A stretch of DNA of 64,000 nt from Desulfosporosinus metallidurans. GTDB lineage: Bacteria > Bacillota > Desulfitobacteriia > Desulfitobacteriales > Desulfitobacteriaceae. The translations under genes were made by a program, and so were the position numbers. The notes beneath the pieces were generated by a model. The model did no database searches. It was given only the letters and a program-made list of their open reading frames with translations, and was not told where the DNA came from. This document shows, piece by piece, positions 51,402 through 60,718 of the stretch (position 1 is the first letter of the stretch; the number at the start of each line of letters is the position of its first letter). The stretch covers positions 84,860 to 148,859 of the forward strand of contig NZ_MLBF01000007.1 in the NCBI RefSeq assembly GCF_001936615.1, given 5' to 3'.

Positions 51402-52466
51402 TTATTCAAACGAAATCTGAATCTTCATCTCTTTACCCGTTGTATCAGCTGTCAGAACTTCAAATCCTTCTTTGACAATGTCTTCAACTTTAATGACTTT
51501 TGTTACTGACTTTTTAACTGGAAGTCGGCCCGTCGAGATAAGGTCAAGCGTCGAAGCGAAATCGTAGGTATTAAAACACCACAGCCCGACCATGTTAAGA
51601 TCTTTGTATGCCCAGTCAAAGGGGTTAACCTTAACTGGATCCACGTTAAGCCCGCTTTGAACATACATTCCTCTTTTGCGCAATACCTTAAAGCAATCAT
51701 TAATTGCCGCTTCAATTCCAGTACATTCAAAGGCTATATCCACACCAACGCCGTTGGTCCTCTTCAATAATTCTTCCTCGAGATTACATTCTAGGGGATT
51801 GAAAACTTCAGTTGCCCCAAACTCTCTGCACTTATTGGCTCTTCCCGGCTGTATTTCACTCATGAATACCTTTGATGCGCCTGCTGCCAAGCACCCCATG
51901 AGTGTAAATACCGCAGTGGGTCCACCGCCGGAAATAAAGACCGTATCTCCTGCTTGTAAGCCGGACCTTCTTATTCCGTAGAGCCCTAGTGAAGCCGGTT
52001 CACAACATGCGCCTTCTTCATAGGTCATGTTATCGGGCAATTTATTAAGTTGATATTCCTTGACAAGGCAATACTCCCCAAATCCACCCCAATACCATTG
52101 AAGCCCAACTGCCGCAAACTGCTCACATAAATGTTCTAGTCCTCTTCTACAATAGTAACATTCACCACAGTGCATTAGAGGCATTACGACAACACGGTCT
52201 CCTTCGTTCCATTTCTTAATGTCCGGTCCGACCTCTACAATATCGCCTGAAAATTCATGTCCCATAATAATGGGTGCCTTAAAGCCTGTTAAAGGATGGG
52301 GTTCATCGACAAACATTACATGGGGTCCTGAGACATATTCGTGTAGATCCGTGCCACATATTCCACATCGTTTTACCTTTACGAGGACTTCGCCTTTTCC
52401 CGGAGTAGGTCTAGGCACATCTTCCACTCGGATATCTTTGGCGCCATACCATAATGCTGCTCTCAT
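51402..52466 (-). CDS. Zinc-dependent alcohol/polyol dehydrogenase ((R,R)-butanediol dehydrogenase-like)
   Basis: A 354-residue medium-chain dehydrogenase. Catalytic zinc ligands are in RCGICGTDLHEY near residue 35 and GHEFSGD near residue 67; structural zinc Cys are in CGECYYCRRGLEHLC near residue 94. The coenzyme loop reads ISGGGPTAVFTL near residue 174. It resembles 2,3-butanediol, sorbitol or threonine dehydrogenases. The frame opens at 52532, but ATG 52466 is directly after AGGAGG with a 7-base gap and is followed by the conserved MRAALWYGAKDIR. Likely oxidises an acyl-adjacent or polyol hydroxyl to the ketone that the aco-type complex then cleaves. Confidence 0.9.
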   Translation of the reverse strand: MRAALWYGAKDIRVEDVPRPTPGKGEVLVKVKRCGICGTDLHEYVSGPHVMFVDEPHPLTGFKAPIIMGHEFSGDIVEVGPDIKKWNEGDRVVVMPLMHCGECYYCRRGLEHLCEQFAAVGLQWYWGGFGEYCLVKEYQLNKLPDNMTYEEGACCEPASLGLYGIRRSGLQAGDTVFISGGGPTAVFTLMGCLAAGASKVFMSEIQPGRANKCREFGATEVFNPLECNLEEELLKRTNGVGVDIAFECTGIEAAINDCFKVLRKRGMYVQSGLNVDPVKVNPFDWAYKDLNMVGLWCFNTYDFASTLDLISTGRLPVKKSVTKVIKVEDIVKEGFEVLTADTTGKEMKIQISFE

Positions 52467-52572
52467 GTTTTTACCTCCTAGATAAAATACTTTTACAAAA
52501 AAACTGCCATTAATTAGATCTGATTTCCTCAACCCAGCAACTTCAGAATAGACCCGTTGACTGATTTTTCAC

Positions 52573-53799
52573 TTATAATATTGGGCAAGCAATTAATTCA
52601 TCCGATGGGAACTTGGAAATGACCTGTGGTCCTTCATTGGTGATTACCACTTCGTCCTCAATCCGTGCGCCGTCTGTACCTTCTCCATCATAGGTCTCAA
52701 AGGCCAATACCATTCCTTCTTTAAGTTCAACGGGATGATCGATACTAAATGAACGAGATACCATAGGACGTTCCCAGAGACCAACTCCTAAGCCATGGGC
52801 AAAGGCTAACCCGAAGGCTTCTGCTTCATTATTAAATCCCCAGTAATCACACGTTGGCCACTGTTTTACAATATCAGCAGTTGTAGCGCCAACTTGGGCG
52901 GCATTGATCCCTTTGTACAACATTTCATACGCTCTGCCGTAAATTTCTTTTTGTTTTTGAGTTGGTTTACCACAGCACAAAGTTCTGTAATAGCAGGTAT
53001 GATAGCCATTGAGCAGCGTCACTATATCAGCAAAGATCAAGTCTCCTGGTTGAATCAACCGATCAGAACTCAAATGTGGATGTGGATGCGTACGTGAGCC
53101 GCTAGTTACTTGTACGTTAATGACCCATTGTCCCCCAAGTCTGTGCAATTCGTGTGCAGCTACTGCCTGAATTTCATTTTCACGCACCCCAGGTCTAATG
53201 AACTGCGCTACCTTATAAAAAGCTGCATCAACCGTCGCTGCTGCATTTTGCATAATCATGATTTCATCCATCGTTTTAATGGAACGGGCATCAAGCATTA
53301 CATTCTGACCATCGCCTAAACGGAAACCCTCTTCCTGTAAAACCATAATCAATTGCGAATCTAACTGATCGACGCCAATATGTGCCTTCTCATTGATTCC
53401 ATTCTTGTTTAAAACCATCTTTAAGTCGCTCACAAAGTTCTTATATAAACCCCATTCCCTAGGAAGTGCACCAAACATGGTTGTGTGTGCTGGCAAAGAG
53501 CGGTCTGCTATCCATGGGCAATTAAGTCTTTCAGCAGCGGATTCTGAACCAAACCCGAAGATATAGGGCTCTCCAGTACGCGGAATAATTGCATATCGTC
53601 CCATGTTATCTACTTCAGGCGAAGCAACAGCAGTTGACGTTGCGTACCGTTTGTTTCCACTATCAAAAAGCAGTAAGCAATCCAGGTCCGTCTTTTCCAT
53701 TTCGTCCTTTATTTTTTGCACTCGATCTTTGCGCATCCGGTCAAAATTAATACGTTCCTCATAATCGACACCCATCATACCTTTTGTTCCTAGTCTCAT
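52573..53799 (-). CDS. M24 family (creatinase/prolidase/DddP-like) protein with an altered metal site
   Basis: A 408-residue pita-bread-fold protein. The N-terminal domain is about 1-170, the C-terminal catalytic domain about 175-405. Ligand positions: Asp in FADIVTL near residue 267, His in FAHGLGVG, Glu in AFETYDG and Glu in GARIEDEVVI are present. The second Asp, normally in GYxxD, is Cys (GYHTCYYRT). That loss fits creatinase-type non-metal members more than aminopeptidase P. It also resembles the M24 enzyme DddP. Likely hydrolase or lyase on a small molecule in this operon rather than a true peptidase. Confidence 0.78.
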   Translation of the reverse strand: MRLGTKGMMGVDYEERINFDRMRKDRVQKIKDEMEKTDLDCLLLFDSGNKRYATSTAVASPEVDNMGRYAIIPRTGEPYIFGFGSESAAERLNCPWIADRSLPAHTTMFGALPREWGLYKNFVSDLKMVLNKNGINEKAHIGVDQLDSQLIMVLQEEGFRLGDGQNVMLDARSIKTMDEIMIMQNAAATVDAAFYKVAQFIRPGVRENEIQAVAAHELHRLGGQWVINVQVTSGSRTHPHPHLSSDRLIQPGDLIFADIVTLLNGYHTCYYRTLCCGKPTQKQKEIYGRAYEMLYKGINAAQVGATTADIVKQWPTCDYWGFNNEAEAFGLAFAHGLGVGLWERPMVSRSFSIDHPVELKEGMVLAFETYDGEGTDGARIEDEVVITNEGPQVISKFPSDELIACPIL

Positions 53800-53855
53800 A
53801 ATGTCATATCTCCTTTTATTTTAAATATTTGAGTAAACTTGTTATTACTAATTTT

Positions 53856-54740
53856 CTAAGAATTTATTGCAAATACTTTTTCAGAAAACTCAATTGCATT
53901 AAATGAACTCCTAACAAATGGCCCTGAAGCAACATGCAGAAATCCCTGTTCTATAGCAATACTCTCGTATTTGTTAAACACATCAGGGTGAACATACTCT
54001 TTAACCGGCAAATGCTGAGGTGAAGGTTGCAAGTATTGCCCGATGGTAATTATGTCACAGCCAATATTGCGCAAATCCTTCATTACGTTAACGACTTCGC
54101 GCTCTTCTTCCCCTAGACCCAACATAATTCCACATTTGGTAAAAACCCCTTGATCCGTTTTTTTGGCATGTTCTAAAACGTTTAGACTTCGTAGATAATC
54201 CGCTTGGGGACGGACAGCCGAATACAACCTAGGGACTGTCTCAATATTATGATTAAAAATATGTGGCTTTGCTTCAACTACCTGGGCCACGCGATCAAAA
54301 CTTCCTTTAAAATCCGGTGTTAGCACTTCAATAATTGACTGGGGACAATATTCTCGAATATTTTTTATAACTTCAACAAAGTGTGAAGCACCGCCATCAA
54401 TCAAGTCATCGCGGGTAACCGAGGTTACCACAACATGTTTTAAACCTAGCCGCGCCGTTGCCTGTGCTACTCTCCTGGGCTCATCAGGATATAAAGAACT
54501 AGGTTTTCCATTACTGACAGCGCAGAATCGGCAATTCCTGGTGCAAACATCTCCCATAATCATGAAGGTAGCTGTCTTTTTTGAGTAACATTCTGTTAAG
54601 TTTGGGCACAAGGCGCTGTCACAAACCGTATTCAGTTTAAGATCTTGAAGAAGTTCGTGGGTTAAGGACATATTTATAGACGTCCCTATTCTTTTTTTTA
54701 ACCAATTAGGGCGACTTAACTTTTCTTCAACGATTGCCAA
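53856..54740 (-). CDS. lipA: Lipoyl synthase
   Basis: A 294-residue radical-SAM lipoyl synthase. The auxiliary cluster Cys are in CDSALCPNLTEC near residue 40, the SAM cluster is CTRNCRFC near residue 67, and the C-terminal RSSF near residue 278 provides the Ser ligand. It inserts two sulfurs into the octanoyl group on E2. In acetoin clusters of Pelobacter a lipoyl synthase gene (acoS) is likewise linked. The start is TTG 54740 after GGGAGG; the spacing is short and the exact start is uncertain. Confidence 0.95.
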   Translation of the reverse strand: MAIVEEKLSRPNWLKKRIGTSINMSLTHELLQDLKLNTVCDSALCPNLTECYSKKTATFMIMGDVCTRNCRFCAVSNGKPSSLYPDEPRRVAQATARLGLKHVVVTSVTRDDLIDGGASHFVEVIKNIREYCPQSIIEVLTPDFKGSFDRVAQVVEAKPHIFNHNIETVPRLYSAVRPQADYLRSLNVLEHAKKTDQGVFTKCGIMLGLGEEEREVVNVMKDLRNIGCDIITIGQYLQPSPQHLPVKEYVHPDVFNKYESIAIEQGFLHVASGPFVRSSFNAIEFSEKVFAINS

Positions 54741-54818
54741 GACCTCCCTTACAAAGCCCGTATAATATCTATCATTTTCTAAACAACAAACGACTCAGAT
54801 AATTGGACATCGTTGAAG

Positions 54819-55613
54819 TCACTTTAGAGAATATTTGTTTTCCGTTATCAGATTCCTAGCAATTTCTAATTCCTGAGCAGTTAGAGTCATGGGTGTTAAA
54901 ATAATTTGAAGCTGTTCTTCCATACTGGTGATCAAGGCCTCTTTTAGTTCTGCATAGGTAACTTTCCGTTTTAGAACTTGGTCTAAGCCACATGCCTTTT
55001 TCTTAAGACTTTGACTTAATATCTCTCTTTGATTTTCGGCCTTAACGTTCAATAGTTTTACGAACTTGTCAATATCCATGGAAAGCGGAATGGAACCGTG
55101 TTGAAGTATTACATTCTTTCTGCGGGTTTGAGCATTTCCAGCTACTTTTTTACCCTGCCAAACGATTTCATACCAAGATGGAGCGTCGAAACAAACGGCA
55201 GAATTCTGAGCATGCTTTTCCGGCCTACGGGCCATTTCTACATCCGCACCAAGTTTCTTGAAGCCTTCATACAAACCGCTGGAAATTTTATGATAGGATT
55301 CAGTGATGCTTCCGGATATTCTTTGATTATCTTCCGCTGCCACTAAAGAATAGGTCAACTCATCATCATGGAAAACTGCTCTGCCCCCGGTGATCCTTTT
55401 CACCACATCGACTCCATTGGCTCGGCAGGCAACCCTATCAATTTCCTCAAGTTTCTGGGACGAACCGAGGCTTATTGCCGATGGAGACCAACTGTAAAAA
55501 CGGATGGTGGGTAGCGATAATCCCCTAGCATGACTGATCAGAAGCGATTCATCAATTGCCATATTCTCCTCAGCTGTCGCTTTCCCAGTATCAAGCAGCC
55601 TCCATTTTTCCAC
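54819..55613 (-). CDS. Lipoate-protein ligase A-type enzyme
   Basis: A 264-residue BPL/LplA-family protein. RFYSWSPSAISLGSSQ near residue 39, the lipoate-binding RITGGRAVFHDDELTYS near residue 74, and GKKVAGNAQTRRKNVIL near residue 154 are present. It attaches lipoate or octanoate to the E2 lysine. The start is GTG 55613 eight bases after a G7 run. It lies 78 bp before lipA, so the operon carries both halves of lipoate supply for its own complex. Confidence 0.92.
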   Translation of the reverse strand: MEKWRLLDTGKATAEENMAIDESLLISHARGLSLPTIRFYSWSPSAISLGSSQKLEEIDRVACRANGVDVVKRITGGRAVFHDDELTYSLVAAEDNQRISGSITESYHKISSGLYEGFKKLGADVEMARRPEKHAQNSAVCFDAPSWYEIVWQGKKVAGNAQTRRKNVILQHGSIPLSMDIDKFVKLLNVKAENQREILSQSLKKKACGLDQVLKRKVTYAELKEALITSMEEQLQIILTPMTLTAQELEIARNLITENKYSLK

Positions 55614-55654
55614 CGTTGTTGCCCCCCCTTCGTTACCTCTGCATCCCAGTGTAG

Positions 55655-56432
55655 TTAAAACAGGATTTTGCCACCGGCAATCGAGACTGCAATCCCGGTT
55701 ATATAGTTGGATTTGTCACTACAGAGAAATGAAATTAATTCTCCAATTTCCTCAGGTTTGGCCATACGCTTCAAAGGCACACTGGGAAAGCAGATCCTTT
55801 TCATAGTCTGCTGGGGTCATTTGCTCTATCGGACCCCTTATTTCAAAGACCTTTTGCATTATTTCAGTATCGGTATAGCCCGGGCACACCGCATTTACAT
55901 TGATGTTATAGGGCGCCAATTCGAGCGCTAAAACCTGGGTTAATGCATTAACACCCGCTTTAGAAGCGCAATAGGCACCATTGCCAATCTCCCCGACTTT
56001 TGAAGCTTGTGAAGAAATATTAACGATCTTTCCCGTTCTACGTTTTACCATCTCTTTGGAAACGGCCTGACTCACTAGATAGACCCCTTTTAGATTGACA
56101 TCGATAGTTTTATCCCAGAGCTCCTCCGGCAGATCCAGTAGCAGGGAAGAGGAAACAATTCCGGCGCAATTGACCAAAATATCTAGCTTGTCAAATTGTT
56201 TGATGGCAGTTTTTACGGCAGATTCTACTCTTTCTCGGTTTGTAACATCCGTAATGACACTGATACATTCCCTGCCCAACTGCTTGATTTCTTCTGCGGT
56301 TCGTTCAACTTCTTTGCTAATATCCACCGCTACTATATAAGCACCATACTTCGCTAAAATTAAAGCAGTGGCTTTACCGATCCCCTGAGATGCACCAGTA
56401 ACAAACGCAACTTTGTTAGCAAACAACGTCAA
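55655..56432 (-). pseudogene. Short-chain dehydrogenase/reductase, interrupted by a frameshift near 55785
   Basis: The frame from ATG 56432 covers a normal SDR: FVTGASQGIGKATAL near residue 9, NCAGIVSS near residue 88, Ser at about 138 and YCASKAG near residue 151. Near residue 212 it leaves the family pattern and stops at 55752. One base out of phase the sequence resumes with VPLKRMAKPEEIGELISFL and ends at a stop at 55655-55657 after AGGKILF. Removing one G from the GGG at 55784-55786 gives a 258-residue protein of typical length. Either a real mutation or a base-call error. Acetoin/diol or 3-oxoacyl reductase-like activity is likely. Confidence 0.85.
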
Positions 56433-56506
56433 TGCACTCTCCCTATCTGAGTCATTAAATCTTCATCTAATAACTCTGCACTTGAAATAAGCTATTTGTT
56501 TCTAGG

Positions 56507-56549
56507 ATAGAACTTCACAAAGTACATGGATGTAGTTGTGAAGTTCTAT
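56507..56549 (-). terminator. Strong stem-loop after the ABC binding-protein gene
   Basis: ATAGAACTTCACAA and its complement form a perfect 14-bp stem with a 15-nt loop, 58 bp after the binding-protein stop. There is no T run on the minus strand, so it may be an mRNA-stabilising element that keeps binding-protein mRNA high, rather than a full terminator. Confidence 0.6.
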
Positions 56550-56606
56550 ACAATTAGATCAGTCGAAACTCGATTATTCTAAATCAAATATACTATTGAT
56601 TAAGAA

Positions 56607-57653
56607 CTACTTTTTGGTATAGAAAAGATCCGCATTATCTTTCGTGATTATATTTACACCGGTGTCTACGTAAGAGGGCAATGGATTAATACCATTTTTC
56701 TTCCAGCCGTCAACAGGGTTCATTAATTCATGTTTTTCTTGGAACAAGAAGTTCATGGACCAATACCCCATATTGTAAGAACCTTGGGCAATTGTCGCTA
56801 CAGCATCTCCAGCTTTGATCGCATCAAGTAAACTGTTGTCCGCGTCAAACCCGACTACCTTTACTTGATTCTTTTTGTTAGCTTCTTTCACAGCTACGAT
56901 TGCTCCAAGGGCGCCAGGTGAATTACCAGCAAAGATACCCTTAAGGTTTGGATTAGCTTGGATAATACCCGCGGCTGCTTTGTTAGCATCCATTTGTTCG
57001 CCAGAATAGTTACCAGATGCAACTACTTTGATGTTAGGATATTTTTCTTGCATCTCAGCTTTAAAGCCAGCCGCTCTTTGTTCGAGTGTTGGGGTACCAG
57101 CAACATAGAGGACTGCTACTTCACCTGAACTACCAATGTTTTTGGCCAAAGTATCTGCAGCGACTCTACCAGCACTTTCATTTCCAGTTTGAACAATAAT
57201 ATTTCTGTTGCTATCAGGAGAATCAGAATCGAAAACCACAACCGGTATGCCTTGTGCAATTGCTTTATTGATGGGTCCAGCTAAGGCTTTTCCATTTACC
57301 GCGGTGATCGCAATACCTGCAGGTTTCTTGGCGATGACTTCTTCAAGTACTGATACTTGTTGATTGATGTCAAATTGTTGTGCACCCGTGTAAACTGTCT
57401 TTATGCCATAGAGCTTGCCCGCATCCTGGAAACCCTTAAAAGTGGATTTCCAGAACTCAAGACCGCTCATAAAAGTAACCATGTAGTACTCCTCACTAGG
57501 CTCTCCTTTGAGTGTCTTTGTTTGAGAATTTTGAGATGTTGCGGAGTTACTTGCAGAAGGACTTGCGTTTCCACAGCCGCTAAGAAGAAATGCCGCAGTA
57601 AACAATAATAATACGATTGCGACTCCGCTTTTAAGCTTTAACGTGTTTTTCAT
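56607..57653 (-). CDS. Sugar ABC transporter substrate-binding lipoprotein (RbsB-like)
   Basis: A 348-residue lipoprotein. The signal peptide ends in lipobox LLSGCGN, with the lipidated Cys near residue 27, followed by a Ser/Asn-rich linker. The periplasmic-binding fold type I follows, with VFDSDSPDSNRN and GNESAGRVAADTLAKN as in the ribose/galactose family. The frame opens at 57662, but the ATG at 57653 is nine bases after AAGGGG. It delivers a small sugar or polyol to the permease and ATPase encoded around it. Confidence 0.92.
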   Translation of the reverse strand: MKNTLKLKSGVAIVLLLFTAAFLLSGCGNASPSASNSATSQNSQTKTLKGEPSEEYYMVTFMSGLEFWKSTFKGFQDAGKLYGIKTVYTGAQQFDINQQVSVLEEVIAKKPAGIAITAVNGKALAGPINKAIAQGIPVVVFDSDSPDSNRNIIVQTGNESAGRVAADTLAKNIGSSGEVAVLYVAGTPTLEQRAAGFKAEMQEKYPNIKVVASGNYSGEQMDANKAAAGIIQANPNLKGIFAGNSPGALGAIVAVKEANKKNQVKVVGFDADNSLLDAIKAGDAVATIAQGSYNMGYWSMNFLFQEKHELMNPVDGWKKNGINPLPSYVDTGVNIITKDNADLFYTKK

Positions 57654-57712
57654 TTTTCCCATCCCCTTACTAATTTTATTTATTTAAAGGCCTTTAGCCC
57701 CTAAACCATACC

Positions 57713-58729
57713 TTAGTGCAGTTTCATCACTCTCTTTTTATGGCTTATATGATCAATAGTTACGGCAAAAAGCAAAATCAGACCGCTGATTAAGCCTTGT
57801 CCATAGACAGATACATTAAGCAAAATCAGACCGTTATTAACAACGTTCAGAAGGATTACTCCTAAAAAAGCTCCCAGGATGGACCCTTCCCCGCCGCTAA
57901 GACTTGCTCCACCGATGACCGCCGCTGAAATTGCGATCATCTCTGCTCCAGTTCCTGTTGTGGGGGTAGCTGCCCCAAACCGTGCTAAACTCAGCACACC
58001 GGCGACGCTTGCCAATACCGATATTAGAACATAGATGCCGATTTTCACCCGCGTAATATTAATTCCAGACAATGTGGCAGCTTTTTCATTACTACCAATA
58101 TAAAAGACTTTTCTAAAGGGCTGCGAGTATCTGAGCATAAAATCTCCAATTATCGCTATTACTAAAAAGATAATCACTATAATCGGTATGCCAAATATGT
58201 CACCTTGTCCGATCGCTTCGAAGGATTTTGAATTAGTATATAAAGATATTGAGGCTCCTTGAGTTGCTAATAAAGTAGCGCCCCTCGCTATGCCCATCAT
58301 AGCCAAAGTCGTGATAAAAGGACTGAGTCCCACTTTACCGATAAATAGTCCATTAATTAAACCGCAAGCAACACCCACCAATAAAGCAGCAATCACTGCA
58401 AGCCATATATTTGTTCCGGAGGAAGCTAAATACGCTGCAGTCATACCCGTTAATCCCATTACTGAGCCCACAGACAAGTCAATGCCGCCAAGTATTAATA
58501 TAATCGTCATCCCGACTACGATTATCCCATCACTGGAAAGCCCTCTTAAAACTGTCAAGATATTCGATACCGTTAAAAAGTAAGGAGACAGGATGCTTAA
58601 AATAATAGAAAGAGCGATAATAGTAAGAAATATGGCCGTCTCTTTTAACGCAAATATTTTTTTGGCTAGTTTTTTAACTCCTGATGATTGGGTCCTTTGG
58701 TTGCCCTCGAACGTTTCATTTTTGACCAT
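57713..58729 (-). CDS. Sugar ABC transporter permease (RbsC-like)
   Basis: A 338-residue BPD_transp_2-type permease with about nine or ten membrane segments. Family patterns: GGIDLSVGSVMGLTG near residue 81, NGLFIGKVGLSPFITTLA near residue 127 and SLSGGEGSILGAFLGV near residue 275. It lies between ATPase and binding protein, as in the ribose operon. The N-terminal 20 residues are hydrophilic. Substrate is a small sugar or polyol, not resolved. Confidence 0.93.
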   Translation of the reverse strand: MVKNETFEGNQRTQSSGVKKLAKKIFALKETAIFLTIIALSIILSILSPYFLTVSNILTVLRGLSSDGIIVVGMTIILILGGIDLSVGSVMGLTGMTAAYLASSGTNIWLAVIAALLVGVACGLINGLFIGKVGLSPFITTLAMMGIARGATLLATQGASISLYTNSKSFEAIGQGDIFGIPIIVIIFLVIAIIGDFMLRYSQPFRKVFYIGSNEKAATLSGINITRVKIGIYVLISVLASVAGVLSLARFGAATPTTGTGAEMIAISAAVIGGASLSGGEGSILGAFLGVILLNVVNNGLILLNVSVYGQGLISGLILLFAVTIDHISHKKRVMKLH

Positions 58730-58752
58730 TTAAATACCACCTCTTTATTTTT

Positions 58753-60246
58753 TTAACACACATTTGCAGCATACTTCATTATGCATTGTTCGTTAATTTG
58801 TTCTCCTTGAACAATTCCTGTGATCACACCCTCATGCATGACTACAACCCTATCACAGATCCCAATAGCTTCAGGTAGTTCTGAGGTTATAACAATGACT
58901 CCTATTCCATCGTTACTTAGCTTGCGCAGCAGTTTATAAATTTCAGTCTTTACATTGACATCGATACCTCTCGTCGGTTCATCAACAATCAGAATTTTCG
59001 GTTTGGCTGCAAGCCATTTTGCGAACAGGACTTTTTGTTGGTTTCCACCGCTTAGACTACCGCATTCTTGATTGACCGACGGAGTTTTAATGTCTAATAT
59101 TTTTACATATTCGGAACTCAAATCTTCTTCCTTTTTAGCATCCAACGTAATACTTTTGCTAAGCTTCCTTAGAACTGCCGCAGTAATATTATGTTTTATG
59201 TTCATGTGCAAGAAGAGACCTTCATGTTTTCTATCTTCAGTCATATATACGATTCCGTGCTCAATGGCCTGTTTATAATCTTTAATTTCAATTTTGTTCT
59301 TTTTGAAATAGATTTCTCCCTTATTTTTTTTATCAATCCCGCAAATAGCCTTCATTACTTCTGTTCTTCCAGCACCTACAAGTCCCGAAAAACCTAAGAT
59401 TTCCCCTTGATAAAGAGAAAAATTAATATTTTCAAATATTCCTTTGGAAGTTACATTTTCAACTCTTAGGAGTTCCTCCGCTACTTGTGTGCTCTTAGGC
59501 GGATAGAGAAACTCAATGTTCCTACCCACCATCATATTAACGACTTGGTTGACATCGACGTCTTTGACATTCACTGTTTTAATATAATGACCATCTCTAA
59601 GTACACTAATTCTGTCACATATCTCCTGTATCTCTGCCAACCTATGACTGATGTAGATGATACTCGTTCCCTTATCTTTTAACTGCCTAATGATCTTAAA
59701 TAATTCCTTTGTCTCCCTATCTGTTAAAGATGACGTGGGCTCGTCCAATATTAAAAGTTTACAATTGTAGGAAAGAGCTTTTAAGATCTCCACCATTTGT
59801 CTTTGAGCAACATTTAGGTCGCTTATTTTTTCCGTCGGTGCTAAATCTGAATTAAACATTTCCAGCAATTTTTTACTTTCGAAATATAACTTTTCATAAT
59901 CAATAACACCCAACATATTTTTCGGCAATCGACCCAAAAATATGTTTTCTCCTATATTTAGGTGAGAACATAAACTCAGCTCCTGATGCACCAAACCAAT
60001 TCCTACTTTTTGAGCATCCAAAGTACTATGGTGCACAATTTCAACCCCGTCAAAAAACATTTGTCCTTCATCAGGTTGTTGGACCCCGGCAATAATACTA
60101 ACCAAAGTTGATTTTCCAGCCCCGTTTTCTCCGACTAAAGCGTGGACTTCACCTTTCATAACATCAAAACCCACGTTAGAAAGGGCCTTTGTTCCAGGGA
60201 ATTCTTTGGTTATATGCTCTAATTTTAATCTCGCTTTGTTATCCAT
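58753..60246 (-). CDS. Sugar ABC transporter ATP-binding protein (RbsA-like, two ABC domains)
   Basis: A 497-residue double ATPase. First domain Walker A GENGAGKSTLVSI near residue 39 with Walker B LLILDEPTSSLT near residue 162. The second domain has a degenerate Walker A (GLVGAGRTEVMK), signature LSGGNQQKVLFAKW near residue 397 and Walker B KILIVDEPTRGID. That asymmetry is normal in RbsA/MglA. It is the first gene of the long operon, opposite the DeoR regulator; the divergent intergenic region is 472 bp. Confidence 0.94.
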   Translation of the reverse strand: MDNKARLKLEHITKEFPGTKALSNVGFDVMKGEVHALVGENGAGKSTLVSIIAGVQQPDEGQMFFDGVEIVHHSTLDAQKVGIGLVHQELSLCSHLNIGENIFLGRLPKNMLGVIDYEKLYFESKKLLEMFNSDLAPTEKISDLNVAQRQMVEILKALSYNCKLLILDEPTSSLTDRETKELFKIIRQLKDKGTSIIYISHRLAEIQEICDRISVLRDGHYIKTVNVKDVDVNQVVNMMVGRNIEFLYPPKSTQVAEELLRVENVTSKGIFENINFSLYQGEILGFSGLVGAGRTEVMKAICGIDKKNKGEIYFKKNKIEIKDYKQAIEHGIVYMTEDRKHEGLFLHMNIKHNITAAVLRKLSKSITLDAKKEEDLSSEYVKILDIKTPSVNQECGSLSGGNQQKVLFAKWLAAKPKILIVDEPTRGIDVNVKTEIYKLLRKLSNDGIGVIVITSELPEAIGICDRVVVMHEGVITGIVQGEQINEQCIMKYAANVC

Positions 60247-60718
60247 TTTAAACCTCCTTTGTTCAATTCTTACACCAATACATACTCACAATTAGTGATA
60301 CAGCTTTAAAGAAAGAAACATCGAGATAAACTTATTAGTCCAGATACGAAGATGTTTCAAGAGTTATAGAAATGGTTCGAAAGTAATTATTGTTTGTTTT
60401 GTTTCGATTTCAATCACATATTATCATCAAGCGAAAGTTCTGTCAATTCAAATATTTTTTACAGTTTGGAGAAAAATAACTTGGAAACCTTAGGGAATTC
60501 ATGGTATTATGGACTTAGATAAAATTTTTCTCCGCTTGATGGCACTTGAATTCTAGTTTGGCCGTACAAAGTCCGAACAAAATTAATCAAGATCGAAAAT
60601 ATATATTTTCGATCTTGTGCTAAAATAAAAGTATTAATTTAGTCAATATCATATTTTATGAACAAGATTCATTTTAATACATATATGATGTCAATAAGAT
60701 CTTAAGGATGGGGTTAAA
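60247..60718. other. Divergent intergenic region between the ABC operon and the DeoR regulator
   Basis: The 472 bp are AT-rich and hold the promoters of both divergent units. The clearest element is a perfect 30-bp inverted repeat at 60588-60617. I see no strong -35/-10 pair that stands out on either strand and no catabolite-response consensus. Confidence 0.6.
60588..60617. promoter_or_regulatory. Perfect 30-bp palindrome, candidate operator of the DeoR regulator
   Basis: CAAGATCGAAAAT, four bases ATAT, then the exact complement, from 60588 to 60617. It is 101 bp upstream of the DeoR start and in the divergent promoter region. No T run follows on either strand, which argues against a terminator. 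Confidence 0.5.
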
